64,000 bases of DNA from Durusdinium trenchii (Eukaryota; Sar; Dinophyceae; Suessiales; Symbiodiniaceae), in the NCBI GenBank assembly GCA_963970005.1, contig CAXAMN010003014.1, forward strand, positions 276,580-340,579, read 5' to 3'. Position numbers and translations under genes: made by a program. Below, one piece after another: positions 1 through 10,689 of the stretch. The notes beneath the pieces were generated by a model. It saw nothing but the letters and a program-made list of their open reading frames with translations. It searched no databases and was not told the DNA's origin. Positions within the stretch are counted from its first letter, which is position 1, and each line of letters opens with the position of its first letter.

Positions 1-52
1 CACCATCACACGCGCGCAAGCTGACATGGCAGCTTCCAAACAACACGGCCCT

Positions 53-545
53 TTACTTCTTTACGCGCAAAGGCGGCTCACTCGCCGCCCGCGGCGGAAT
101 CTCATCATACTCAAGCATGGTCCACTCGCCGCGGGCGGGGAGCATATGTTGGAACTCGCGTTTCGCTGCCTGAATCACCTGCCACAAGGCCACAAGAGGA
201 TCAGAGACGCTAAAGAAGTGAACCCACCTGGTCAAGATCCCTCTGGAGGCGCGTGTTTCCAACCAAGGTGCGTTGAGCACTTGGTGGTGAGTACGGTGAA
301 ACCGATTAACCGATTAACCTGCCAAAGGCAAACAAAGTGAACCCGGCAAAAAAAAGAAAAAACAAACCAAACAAGCACTACATGACGAAAAGTTGACATA
401 TTGACGGATGGCAAAGCCCAGCTCGGAGTGGCCAACTCCATGTCATAGTTGTCTGAATCAATCCAATTTATAAACATTGGCGAGGCGAGGAAATCAGCCC
501 GCTTACGGCTCAGGCGCACTACTGCGCGGTGGCGTTCCTCGTTGC
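53..545 (-). CDS. 3' end of an unidentified intron-containing gene (two exons)
   Basis: Two coding-looking exons lie on the minus strand. The terminal exon covers 53-178. It follows a CAG acceptor (TTGTGGCAG before GTGATTCAGG), encodes 41 residues starting VIQAAKREFQHM and ending LRVKK, and stops at TAA. An upstream exon starts at 545 after TGTGCAG and encodes a basic segment beginning NEERHRAVVRLSRKRAD; its 3' end is not resolved. G/C-ending codons dominate, as in the recognised genes of this window. I do not recognise a domain. The gene would extend to the right, where no further exon was resolved. Splice sites were placed by eye. Confidence 0.35.
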
Positions 546-689
546 CTGCACACGCGTGCAGACAATAAAGAATGCGCCGCAAAATGCAGAGCCCAAGTAC
601 TTGGGAATTCAATCCACGCGTATCCCAAGCTCTGGCCATTTACCAGGTTGACGCCCGCCACAAAAACAATTGCATGGGAAATCACTGCA

Positions 690-1360
690 GTTCAAGTCAT
701 CTAAACCAAGACCCATGATGATGCTGACGATAGTAAAGGCAGCAAACACTATACGCAGGTTCGCCTGACCAAAACAATATGAGAAGTTTGTTGGACCAAA
801 ATGTTACATTTGCACCTCACTCTCTTCCAGGCACAAATTGCGCAGTCGCAAAAACATTCTGCAAACAAAAGCAAAAGGCAACTTGAGGCTAGGGGGAGGA
901 GGTCGAAAGCTAGCCGAATCGCACCGGATGTACTAGTTACATAGTCGGCAAAGCATGTAGTGATTACATGTTTTGGGAGGAAGGTTGCTATGTACATACT
1001 TTGCGCTAAAGAATGTAAATGTGACATCACTGACTGGGAAGGGTACATTGGAACAACCCGGGTGCACTCGTTGGCAGGCACGAAGATGCGTGATCGGCAA
1101 ATCTGGGGGGGTAAATTTACCCTCCGCTTTTGTATGCCTTGTGCCGGAAAGAGGGGTAAGCATTTCTGGCATCACAAGGACTGTGCATGCACTAGGGCGT
1201 CCGTAGTGTAGGATAAGCGCTGGTAAAAGGCATGAGGAATAGAGTGTCTTGAGGAAATAGCCGGTGTATGGTTATAGCAAGCCTGGGGGGTAAATCTACC
1301 ACCCGCATATGTATGCATTACGTAAATAGGCGTAAACAACTTGTAACGGTGAAGTACAAG
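690..1360. other. Non-coding stretch with a small duplicated motif
   Basis: No convincing coding exon was seen. A G-rich motif followed by TAAATTTACC and a C-rich half occurs near 1106-1130 and again, slightly changed, near 1287-1312. Small ORFs on both strands have no recognisable protein character. Confidence 0.4.
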
Positions 1361-1362
1361 TC

Positions 1363-1677
1363 CTATGCAGCAAGCAGCAGCCAGCAGCAGCAGCAGCAGC
1401 AGCCGCCTGCAGCCAGCAGCCAGCAGCAACCACCAACCAGAAGCCAGCCAGCAGCACCACGCAGCAGCAGCGCAGCACCAAGCCGCAGCAGCAGCAGCAC
1501 CACCGGCAGCAAGCAGCAAGCAGCAGCAGCAAGCAGCAGCAGCAGCGGCGTCGTCAGCAACAGCAGCAGCAGCACCAAGCCGCAACAAGTAGCAAAGCAG
1601 CAGCTACAAAAGCGGCAACCAGCGGCAGCAGCAAACAGCAGCAGCAAGCAGCAGAGCGGCAGCAGCAGCACCGTTTA
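1363..1677. repeat. Imperfect CAG/CAGC trinucleotide tract
   Basis: About 315 bp of degenerate CAG, CAGC and CAA units. Every frame on both strands is open and reads as low-complexity Gln/Ala/Ser or Leu/Cys, so the long ORFs here are by-products of the repeat. A polyglutamine exon cannot be excluded, but no flanking non-repetitive coding sequence supports one. Confidence 0.8.
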
Positions 1678-1932
1678 CACCAAGCCACCGGTTACCCCCC
1701 CCTTAGTGTGATATATCAAGCTTTAAGGCACACAGCTCATCCCACTACCAATTGAGCAAAGAAGAACTCAGCTAGCGTGCTAGCTTTCGTGGAAACAAAC
1801 AATACAAGAGTCGCTGCGAATCAAGCGGCGATGAAAACACCTGGAAAGTTCCTTCTTGGCTTTGAGGATCAAACTGCATCAAACTGATTCAAATTGAGGG
1901 GTTGTGGATTGCGGGCCCCCCTTTTCCTTGTC

Positions 1933-2511
1933 ATGCATCTCTGTTGGCCTGAAATCACTGAAATCTGGTGCGCAAATTCTGCGCAAACAACGATATACAG
2001 CCACTATGCTGAAAAGATCGAGACTCTTTCACCCGCAAACGTGAAACACATCTTGCAGCGCGGGTCAAGATTTCAACACGTGAAACTGAAACGCTCAGAT
2101 TCAGTTTTTCCACGCTTCGAAGCAGGGTCAATGGGATCTTCCACAAAAACATTGCACAAGTCTATGAAATATCTTGGGTCCTTCAGACATGTGATTGTGA
2201 AACCAGTGCAGATATTCCTTGGGATCTTCCTAAACACCTTGCAGCCCATGATTTCGGAAAATCTAGAAGGCATTTTTTCTTTCGCAACTTTTGTGTGTGA
2301 GGGGTCAACCATGTGCTCCCAATCATACCAAAGTTCACCTCATCCTCACTTTCGCTCCGTTAGAATCCTTCCAGGGCAAATGGTCTTTTGCGCCAAGCCA
2401 CAGGTATTCACACTGGAACCTAGAATTATGGCTAGGTGGTTTTTGGAAACTTCTTGTACGACTCCGAACCCCACACAGGGAACTTCTAATTCTTTACAGA
2501 TCTGTCAGTGA
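1933..2511 (+). CDS. Unassigned ORF, about 193 codons from the first ATG
   Basis: An open frame on the plus strand in otherwise non-repetitive DNA. The frame is open slightly upstream, but the first ATG is at 1933. The translation has no signal peptide, membrane segment, or domain I recognise. It is moderately rich in Ser and Phe and includes stretches such as KTLHKSMKYLG. Length alone is borderline for chance in 64 kb. It may be fortuitous. Confidence 0.15.
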   Translation: MHLCWPEITEIWCANSAQTTIYSHYAEKIETLSPANVKHILQRGSRFQHVKLKRSDSVFPRFEAGSMGSSTKTLHKSMKYLGSFRHVIVKPVQIFLGIFLNTLQPMISENLEGIFSFATFVCEGSTMCSQSYQSSPHPHFRSVRILPGQMVFCAKPQVFTLEPRIMARWFLETSCTTPNPTQGTSNSLQICQ

Positions 2512-2708
2512 GGCTACTGGAAAGCTGACAGAAGCACAACGCATTCGATTCAATGTCCAAACACCAGGCTTTGCTTAGCGCAGAGCTGGCTGGACAACCT
2601 GCCGGACTGGCTGGTTGGCCAGGGCGTCGCCGCAAGGTCATTGTCGAAGTCGAGACATGTCCGCTGCCATGCATTATAATGCCTGCATTTCCGTGAAATT
2701 GGTGAGTT

Positions 2709-3135
2709 CGGTGAAGAGCAGAGAGAGAGAGACACAGAGAGACAGAGAGAGAGAGAGAGAGGCAGAGAGAGAGAGAGAGAGAGACAGAGAGACAGAGAGA
2801 CAGACAGACAGACAGACAGATCCCGACACGGTCTCAAAGAAAGAGAGAGAGGGAGAGAGAGATAGAGAGAGACAGAGACAGAGCCAGAGAGAGAGAGAGA
2901 GAGAGACAGACTGACAGACAGACAGAAAGAAAGAAAGATAGAAAGCAAGAAAGAAAGAAAGAAAGACAGAAAGAGAGAAACAAACAGAGAGAACGAGAGA
3001 GAAAGAGCGACAGAAACAAAAGGCGATAGAACGAGAGGGAGAAAGGCATGGAGGGACAGAGACATAGAACGGGAAAGAGAAAAAGAGACCCTAAGAAAGC
3101 CACTGAGAAAGAGAAAGAGAGAGAGAGAGAGCGAA
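2709..3135. repeat. GA/GACA microsatellite
   Basis: About 430 bp of GAGA, GACA and GAAA units on the plus strand. It generates spurious Arg/Glu-rich ORFs on plus and Ser/Leu-rich ORFs on minus. It is directly followed by a GC-rich unit (GAAGGCTCTCCCGACC...) that recurs at 6815 and 8673, each time next to a GA tract. Confidence 0.9.
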
Positions 3136-4390
3136 GGCTCTCCCGACCTTCGGTGTATCTTGCATACACCCGGGCGGTCAACCCCCTTCCACATTGAAGG
3201 ATGTTGCCGGGATGCCCGACGTCCCGACCCCCGTCGCCTCATGTCTTTTGCCTCTATCCCCTCCACCGTCCTACTTTTGCCCTGCGTTGGGCCGGCGCCC
3301 GGCTGTCAGGCGTAAGCTTTAAAATCCGGCCAGGGGCTCAGGAGCCCCTTTGGCCGTGTCCTTGCCGTACGGCATTCTCTCCTCGCCGTAGGAGAGAGGC
3401 GCTGCCGCTCCCGCCGCCAACCAAGAAAAAGCGGTGTTTTTGGCTTCTTTAAATTTTCTGCTCTTGTGGCTCAAGATTGATCAACATGGCCGAACATACC
3501 CCCAAGCGTGGTGCCCGTGGTGCGAGTTGCGCCGGCCGAGGCGGGGCATTATCAGCATCTTCTGCGTTGGCTTTTGCGACGTCCCCTTTCCAACAAGAGC
3601 CAAAACAGTAGCCAAAACCAGAACGACAACCACAACACCACCAACAACAACAACAACAACCAACAACCACAACAACAACAAAAACAACCACAACCACAAC
3701 TACAACCACAACTACAAACACCACAACCGCAAACACAACCGCCACGACAGCAACAGCAACAACAGCAACGCTAACGCGACCCGAGCCCACAACATCCACC
3801 ACAACCACAACACCGACCCGCACCACCCTTCTTTCTTTCCCTTCCCCCTCCCCTTTGGTTGGGCCAATGCGCTTGTGTTTTTTTGACAACTTGATTTTGC
3901 CTTGACTACTTACTCGTTTCCAGACTTGTTTGTGGCGGCAGAGATGAGACGAGCAATGCTCGAACTTGCACTGACTCCTTGTGGGCCTGAGTCGTGAGGG
4001 CTTTATAGTGCGAATGATGCTGAGCGTCCGTGAAGGAGTCAAGAAGTTCACCCTGGCCGGCTGTCGGGCGTAAGCCCTTAAATCCGGCCAGGGGCCAGGA
4101 GCCGCGTCGGCCGTGTCCTTGCCGTACGGCATTCTCTCCTCTCCGTAGGAGAGAGGCGCTTCCGCCCCCGCCACCGACCAGGCAAAAGCTATGCGTTTTA
4201 CGGTGTTTTTGGCTTTTCTAATTTTTCTGCTATTGTGGCTCAAGATTAGTCAGCGTGGCCCAACATACCCCAAGCGTGGTGCCCGTGGTGCGAGTCGTGC
4301 CGGCCGAGGCGGGTCGCATTATCAGCATCTTCTGCGTTTGCTTTTGCGACATCCCCTTTCCAACAAGAGCCAAAACCAAAACGACACCAG
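3136..4390. repeat. Repeated GC-rich unit, two direct copies around an AAC/CAC tract
   Basis: A ~310-bp unit is present at about 3290-3610 and again at 4055-4390. Shared landmarks are CGGCTGTC(A/G)GGCGTAAGC, a GCCGTACGGCATTCTCTCCTC segment and TCATTATCAGCATCTTCTGC-like sequence. Between the copies, 3600-3812 is an AAC/CAC-rich microsatellite. The long ORFs across this region, on either strand, are low-complexity products. Confidence 0.7.
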
Positions 4391-4474
4391 AGAAACTGCA
4401 AAACGAAAGCCAGCGTTTTTACTTTCGAGTGCGCTTTCTCAGGCCACCCCCCGACCCCCCCTTCTTACTCAGCT

Positions 4475-4834
4475 GGCGCCTTGCCAGCTATAGATTCCCA
4501 GGGTAGCTACAATGCAGTTGCCAGGTATAGTACTTCCAGTTCCCTTTCCGTCAACCGCTCAATAACCTTTACACATGCACAGCAAACCACAGCTTTGAAG
4601 TCTCATTCGTGCTTTGAACTTATATAGGTGTGTAAGAGGTATAGCAACATAGATTTATACGGACCCAGGGTAACTACAATTCTGTTCTCAGGTATCGCGC
4701 GCATGCGACTTCAAAGCTGCGGATTGCTGTGCGTGTGCAAAGGTTATCGAGCGGTTGATGGAAAGGGAACTTGAAGTACTATACCTGGTAACTGCACTAT
4801 AGCTACCCTGGGTATCTATACCTGGCAAGGTGCC
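4475..4834. mobile_element. Foldback (MITE-like) element with 128-bp inverted arms
   Basis: The left arm 4475-4602 starts GGCGCCTTGCCAG. The right arm 4707-4834 ends CTGGCAAGGTGCC, and the arms are imperfect reverse complements over their whole length. The ~104-bp centre is AT-richer. No transposase is encoded. A similar flank (ACTCAGCTGGCGCCTT) occurs at about 5029-5044, so the element may have interrupted a duplicated segment. Target-site duplication was not clear. Confidence 0.75.
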
Positions 4835-5079
4835 AACTACACCTTACCACTCAGATGATGCAAATGATGCAAATTGCATTTCTTGCATCACCACCCCTCA
4901 AAAATCACCTCCAACACAACCTCAAAAAACCTTCCATCCGTCCACCCTCCTCCCCCAGCATGCGCCGAGTTTACGTGTACCTTTTGCGGGCCACCCCCCA
5001 CTACTACCCACTTCGTTCGCCAGCGTAACTCAGCTGGCGCCTTCTACGAAGGCTGGCTTTCATAAACCACAACACCACC

Positions 5080-5180
5080 CAAAACGACAACAACCACAAC
5101 CACAACGACAACCGCAACGACGACCGCAACGACAACCACAACAACTACGACAACAGCAGCAACAACAGCAGCACTAACGC
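5080..5180. repeat. CAA/CGA/CAG-rich microsatellite
   Basis: About 100 bp of CAACGACAACC-type units grading into CAGCAACAGCAG. It resembles the 3600-3812 tract and sits before another copy of the GC-rich repeat unit (5210-5330). Confidence 0.75.
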
Positions 5181-5389
5181 GACCCTAATCCCAACATCCA
5201 CCGCAACCACAACACCGACCCGCATCGCCCTTCTCTTTCTTTCCCTTCCCCCTCCCCTTTGGTTGGGCCCCTGGCTGGCTGCCGGGCGTAAGCCCTAAAA
5301 TCCGTCGCCCGGAGGGCCTTCGGTTGTAACCGAAAGTTAATAGGCTGACCGCCCCTGCCGCGGACCCACCTCAGGTTCACCTCAGGTTC

Positions 5390-5765
5390 ACCTCCGACCC
5401 ACGTAATTTATAATGTTTTGTGTGTGTGAGGTACAAAAAACACTGTGTTTTACAGGGTTTTGCGCACGTGCAAGATGCGCAAGATGCAACGCGGCGAAGA
5501 TGGAGAAATGCAAAATCCGTATGTTTTCCAAGGGTGGTGTCGGTAATGCGCGCCGCGCGGACGTGCGTAATCGGCATTTTTTGAGCGCTGGGCACGCACC
5601 AACATCAATGGCGGAAAATGTGCCGCGCGATGACCTGACAGAGGCCCCCAAGATGACCCAACATAGGTCCCAGATATGCCCAACATAGCCCCAAGATGGG
5701 CCAACATAGCCTCAAACTGCGCCAACATAGGCCCCAGACGGCATCAACCAGAAGAGAAAGAGCAC
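5390..5765. repeat. Complex repeat unit, copy 1 (others at 6210 and 7555)
   Basis: The unit contains GGTGGTGTCGGTAATGCGCG, a segment like CAACATCAATGGCGGAA, and a run of ~18-20-bp motifs resembling CCAAGATGGGCCAACATAG. The same order recurs at 6210-6500 and 7555-7925. The short motif also forms arrays at 6360-6540 and 7130-7260. No gene is evident. Confidence 0.75.
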
Positions 5766-6010
5766 GGAAACTATGTGCTTTACGGTGTTTGCGGGGTTGG
5801 GGGTTGCGGAAAGAAATGCCTGGAGTAGACATGTCCGAGAACCATGTGCTTTACAGAGTTTTCGGGGTTGCAGACAGAAGCGTGTAGATTGAACCTGTGC
5901 GAAAACCATGTGTTTTACAGTGTCTGTGGGGCTGCGACTGGATTGAACGTGTGCGAAAGCCATGTGTTTTACGGTGTTTTCGGGTTTGCGGCGAGAAGCG
6001 TCCGGGCTAG
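5766..6010. repeat. Tandem repeat, about four units of 60-70 bp
   Basis: Units contain CATGTGTTTTACGGTGTTT-like sequence followed by a CGGGGTTGCGG-like segment and GAAGCGTG. Divergence among copies is moderate. Confidence 0.7.
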
Positions 6011-6209
6011 ACTGCTAGACATGTTGGAGCATCAACCTCTACATGACAGTCCGCCTCCTTCTCGTGGAGGATGCTGCCGGGGTCTCCCACCCGTTTCCTC
6101 CCTAACCCTTCGTCCCTGCCCCGGCCGGCGCCCAGCTGTCAGGCGTAAGCCTCTAAATCCGGCCAGGGCCCGTCACCGGGCCTGGGGGTGGTAGATTAAA
6201 ATTTTCGTG

Positions 6210-6545
6210 GTGGGCAAATGGTCACGAAATGCAAAAACCATATGTTTTCCAAGTGTGGTGTCGGTAATGCGCGCCACGCGGACAGGCATAATTGCCGTTT
6301 TTGGAGGGTGGGCCCGCGTCAACATAAAAGGCGGACAATGTGCCCCAAGATGACCTGACAGAGGCCCCCAAGATATGCCCAACATAGCCCCAAGATGGGC
6401 CAACATAGCCTCAAGCTGCGGCAACATAGGCATCGACGTGGGCTCAACTTGGGCCCAAGATAGGCCAACATAGGCCCAAGATAGGGTCAACATGGCCCAA
6501 CATAGGCCCTAGCTGGGCCAACATAGGCCTTAGATGGCCCAAGCT
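6210..6545. repeat. Complex repeat unit, copy 2, with CCAACATAG array
   Basis: Divergent copy of the 5390-5765 unit, extended by an array of CCAAGATGGGCCAACATAG-like motifs that runs into the next GA microsatellite. Confidence 0.7.
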
Positions 6546-6670
6546 TGACAGAGAAAGAGAGAGAGCAAAAACGAGACGAAAAAGAGAGAGAGAGAGTGAG
6601 AGAGAGAGAGAGGGAAGGAAGGAAAGAAAGAAAGAGAAAAACAAACGGAGAGAGAGCGATAGAAACAAAA

Positions 6671-6707
<37 letters not shown>

Positions 6708-6815
6708 AAAAGCAAGAGAGAGGGAAAGAGAGGGAGAAAGGCAAAGACATAGAACGGGAAAGAGAAAAAGAGACCCTATAAGAAAGCCAGCGAGAAAAAG
6801 AAAGAGAGAGAGCGA
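6546..6815. repeat. GA/GAAA microsatellite
   Basis: About 270 bp of GAGA, GAAA and GACA. Its 3' end (CATAGAACGGGAAAGAGAAA then GACCCTA) matches the end of the 2709-3135 tract. The two tracts and their flanks therefore descend from one unit. Confidence 0.9.
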
Positions 6816-7555
6816 AGGCTCTCCCGACCTTCGGCGTATCTTACATACACCCGGGCGGTCAGCCCCCTTCCACATTGAAGGATGTTGCCGGGATGCCCGA
6901 CGTCCCGACCCCCGTCGCCTCATGTCTTTTCCCTTCTACCTGCCAGGCGTAAGCCTTTAAATCCGGGCGCCGGCCCCAGGGCCAGCCCGCGCGTCGCCCG
7001 GAGGGCCTTCGGTTGTAACCGAAGGTTATAAGGGCTTACGCCCGACAGCCGGCCAGGGGCGTCAAGTCAGGGGGCTGGGGGGCGAAAGCCGCGGTCGTGG
7101 TTGTGGCTGTTGTTGCATCATATATGACAAGCTGGGCCAACATAGCCCAAGATAGCGCCAAGATGGGCCAACATAGTCGAGCCAACATAGGCTCAACATG
7201 GGCCCAACATAGCCCCAAGATGGGCCAAGATAACGCCAAGATGGGGCAACGCAGTGCCAGCATCGGCCAAACATCCGCCCACGATGCAGATGAAGCACCC
7301 CGGTGCGGCACGCATTTCCAGCATTATTTTGGCCTATGTTGGGCTATGTTGACCCATCGTGAGCAACAAGCGCGGAAAAAACCATCAAAAACCCATGCGT
7401 TTCTGGGGCCCCGACCTGGGGGCGGCTACGCTTTCTGCTTCGCGGAAGGAGAAGTGCCTTACCGGCAGGACACGGCCAACGGGGCTTCTCGCCCCTGGCC
7501 GGACAGGGCTGACGCCCCCCTGCCGGCGACCCACCTCCGACCCACCTCAGGTCGT
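6816..7555. repeat. GC-rich repeat copy and CCAACATAG array, no gene seen
   Basis: 6815-6960 repeats the 3136-3325 segment. About 7125-7260 is another array of CCAACATAG-like units. The remainder contains fragments of the GTCAGGCGTAAGCC unit in both orientations. No coding sequence was recognised. Confidence 0.6.
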
Positions 7556-7940
7556 GTGTTTTGAAGTGTTTTTGTGTGGGTGAGGTACAACATACACTGT
7601 GTTTTACACGGTTTTGCGCGCGTGGAAAATGCCACGCGGCGAAGATGGAGAAATGCAAAGCCCTATGTTTTCCTAGGGTGGTGTCGGTAATGCGCGCCGC
7701 GCGGACAGGCGGAATCGGCATTTTGTGGGCGCTGGGCGCGCGCCAACATCAATGGCGGAACATGTGCCCCAAGATGACCTGACAGAGGCCCTAAAGATGA
7801 CCCAACATAGGTCCCAGATATGGCACGCATAGCCGCAAGATGACCCTACATAGGTCCCAGATATGGGAAACATAGCCCCAAGATGGGCCAAGATAGTCTC
7901 AAGATGTGGCAACATAGGCCCCACACGGTCTCAACGTGGG
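7556..7940. repeat. Complex repeat unit, copy 3
   Basis: Third copy of the unit at 5390 and 6210, retaining GGTGGTGTCGGTAATGCGCG and the CAACATCAATGGCGGAA block. Confidence 0.7.
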
Positions 7941-8846
7941 ACGTCGCCAAGATAACCACCGCAACCACGATGCTGCGTCCGTGTCTACACAGAAATGGCG
8001 CGACATGTGTCCGCCGGTGACCGAACCACAGACACGAGGACGACCACCAACTTCCATGCCCAGCTTCCATGCCAGCTTGGTATGGCAGCATGCGACGGCT
8101 CTCCCGACTGCGGCCTGCGGTTGCAAGCCAGGGCAGCCAGCCCCCTCCAGGTTTGGAGGATGCTGCCGGGATGCCCTCCAGGTCGACCTCGTCGGCGGAC
8201 ACCATTTCCTGCGCGTCATTCGTCCACGGTTCGGCATGTCGACGTGGTCCGTGCAACAAGGACAGAAACAAATCAAACAGAGAGAGCGCCAAGGACAGAA
8301 ACAAATCAAACCAAGAGAGCGCAAGAGGGAGAGCGGGAACAAGACGTGCAAGGAGAGACATAGAACGGGAGAGAGCAAGAGAGAGAGAGAGAGAGAGAGA
8401 GAGTTCGGTATATCTTACATAAAGCCGGGCGGTCAGCCCCCTTCCACCTTAAAGGATGCTGCCGGACGCCCGAAGTCCCGACCCCCGTCTTACACAGGGG
8501 GGGGCGGATCGGTCCCCCACCGACTACAGGCAGGTTTGCTTCTCCTAACCGTCACAGCACTGCTATGAACAACACGCAAGGCGCAAATGTTCTGACACAG
8601 AAGCCTGGAAGTAATGACACGTACACTGGTGTTGGCAGGACATGTTAGAGAGAGAGAGAGAGAGAGAGAGACGGCTCTCCCGACCTTTGGTGATCCCCCT
8701 TCCACATTGAAAGCTGCTGCCGGGATGCCCGACTTCCCGGCCCCCGTCTCCTCGTGTCTTTTGCGTCTATCTCTTCTACCCTCCTACTTTTTTCCTGTTT
8801 TTGGCCGGCGCCCGGCTGTCAGGTGTAAGCCTTTAAATTATGTTTA
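7941..8846. repeat. Degenerate repeat copies with short GA tracts
   Basis: Shortened copies of the GATGCTGCCGGGATGCCCGA-type segment occur near 8158, 8455 and 8715. Short GA runs lie at about 8370-8402 and 8645-8672. The end (GGCGTAAGC-like then TTTAAATT) matches other unit ends and abuts the AT-rich island. ORFs on either strand are repeat-derived. Confidence 0.6.
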
Positions 8847-9420
8847 GCGCAAAAATCGTATATATTTAATACTAGCATAAAATTATAGATCTATTTTCTC
8901 TATATTCTGTTCTGATTCATTAAAATATCAATATGTTTGAATTTATTGTATATAGAGTTCGTTTCTATTCCCACCCTATATGGGATAATTAATATACAAC
9001 AAGATCTAATAAGTATTTTTTAATTGTATCTTAAAAGGAGTTTAGATCATATTAATGGACATCTATATATGAAATTCCTGATCCCCGTCCCCATCACCAC
9101 CTGTTGCTGCCATATAACTCCACCGCCGTCACCTTCCCCAGCCCATGTGGGTTCTCTTTCTCAAAAAATGTTTATATTGCAACATTGCATAAATTAGAGT
9201 TTAGAAGGCAAGCAACTGCAAAAAGGATCAACATAATTGATGATGTAACTAACGATTATATCTGTTGCGCCTGTATATATGCAAATATGTTTTGAGGTAT
9301 TGGTCTATATCGATACATTATCTTCTTAGATGGAATGATGATCTTTTTATTAATCTTGTGGACACTGCATTCATTGCGCCTATCTAACAGTTGCATACGA
9401 TACCTTAGGTATAGTCCTTC
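8847..9420. other. AT-rich island, no gene identified
   Basis: About 570 bp, clearly richer in A+T than the surrounding DNA, especially 8847-9075 and 9165-9390. A 63-codon ORF at 9104-9295 (plus) has no recognisable homology. An organellar origin (nuclear mitochondrial or plastid insert) is possible but I recognise no organellar gene. It could equally be a decayed AT-rich transposon. Confidence 0.4.
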
Positions 9421-10184
9421 GAAGTGAAATGCACGGGTGGCAAGATCACTTTGAGTTTCTGAGATTTCTACGCGCGGCTCGTGGTCGAAGCGCGACTGCG
9501 GGCGGCAGCACAGAAGCCGTGAAATGGATCTCTATAAGACAACGTTGCGCGAAAAAGCTCCTAGTAGCGTCCTTGCATGCCAGGAGCCCCTAGTAGCTTC
9601 TTGCTACTGGTAGCATCGATGCCAGTTAGTTGCTTTCACTTGTTGCAAGTACTTTGAACATGTCCCACCTCTTCTTGTGCAGGCGGTTCACTCAAGCAAG
9701 CCCTGACAAACAGCTGGATTGGATGGTATGATTTTGTTGGCGGGTCTGAAGCGGCCTTTGAGTATGCCCGTGAATTTGCCTTGGCACAGTGAGGTCAAGC
9801 TTCCCTAAAAATCTCGAGAACCCTCAGGTGGAGCAAAGCTTCCTTGAAGAAGCCTTGGCCCTTCTGTGTCAAGTACTGGCTTCCTGTTTCTAGCTACTAC
9901 TTACCGTATGGCCGACCCCCGCTCCATAACAAGATTACAACAAAACCATAAAAGCGTGACCACCAGAATAGCATATACTAGCTACAGCTACTACAGCAAG
10001 TATCTTTAGCTTCTCCGATGATGGTCAATGGGCCCAGACTGCCAACTATATATAGTCATCTGGAGTCTGGAGCGCCGGCAGCGCTTGAGGGCAGTCTCTG
10101 GAAGAAAAATGTTTTCGTTTGATTTCCATTGTTCTTGTATGTCCTGAGAACTTGGTGTCCATTGTCTCTGGATCTGATGAAAAC
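9421..10184. other. Non-coding stretch with one TACTAGGAGC-family repeat copy
   Basis: No gene seen. 9561-9635 carries a copy of the CTAGTAGC / GGAGCCCCTAGTAGC repeat that forms arrays at 34.3 and 39.4 kb. Near 9837 there is an AGCTTCCTTGAAGAAGCC motif related to hairpins at 33.4, 36.1 and 53.7 kb. Confidence 0.5.
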
Positions 10185-10189
10185 ACATC

Positions 10190-10428
10190 TGCAAGTTTCA
10201 TGCACATGAGTTCATGTACTTGTGCCACGTCGGCGTGTATCCAGATCGACCGATCGTTGGCCCTTTCGCTCGAATCACTTATTGCCCACAGAGGGTGGGC
10301 GTCGACCACGAAGCCTATGCCTGGTTGAAAAAGGGCTTCGAGCGCCTCTTGCTACTTGGAAACTTCGAGAGTTCCTTGGTTTGATGGCTGTTGGATACAC
10401 CTCACTACTCCTTGCATTGCAAACTACA
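10190..10428 (+). repeat. 5' LTR of the inverted-half retrotransposon
   Basis: 239 bp starting TGCAAGTTTCA and ending AAACTACA. It aligns with 17210-17437 with a few small indels (roughly 90% identical by eye). It is preceded by ACATC. Confidence 0.88.
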
Positions 10429-10429
10429 T

Positions 10430-10441
10430 TGGTAGCGGAGC
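10430..10441 (+). other. Primer-binding-site-like motif
   Basis: TGGTAGCGGAGC lies one base after the LTR. Copia elements usually prime from initiator tRNA-Met with a site resembling TGGTATCAGAGC, so this is a plausible variant. It sets the orientation of the element as plus. Confidence 0.6.
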
Positions 10442-10689
10442 CAAGGCTCCACGGCTCGCTACCAGCGCGACTCCAACCACCACTATTTCATCTTCACCTT
10501 CACTACAACATAAGGAACGACTTTGACCAGATCTTCCCGCTCTTCAGGCCTACGACCGTCCAACTTGCTTGCCTTCACCGGTGGCACGAGCGGGACAACA
10601 TTCTCTTCTATTTGCACCTGGTTGCATATCACGAAGTGATCCTTTTGGTGCATGCGAGAACGGTTGGTCATGGCACAACCCTCAGAGAA

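Noticed and set aside
1172-1711. Long Ala/Cys/Leu- and Gln/Ser-rich ORFs on both strands
   Set aside because: All six frames are open because the DNA is a degenerate CAG tract. There is no unique flanking coding sequence.
2550-3266. 238-codon Ser/Leu-rich ORF and similar ones at 6444-6923 and 15439-15889
   Set aside because: Translation of GA/GACA microsatellites. The frames are open in any register.
3449-4243. 264-codon Val-rich minus-strand ORF
   Set aside because: It runs through an AAC/CAC microsatellite and two copies of a GC-rich repeat.
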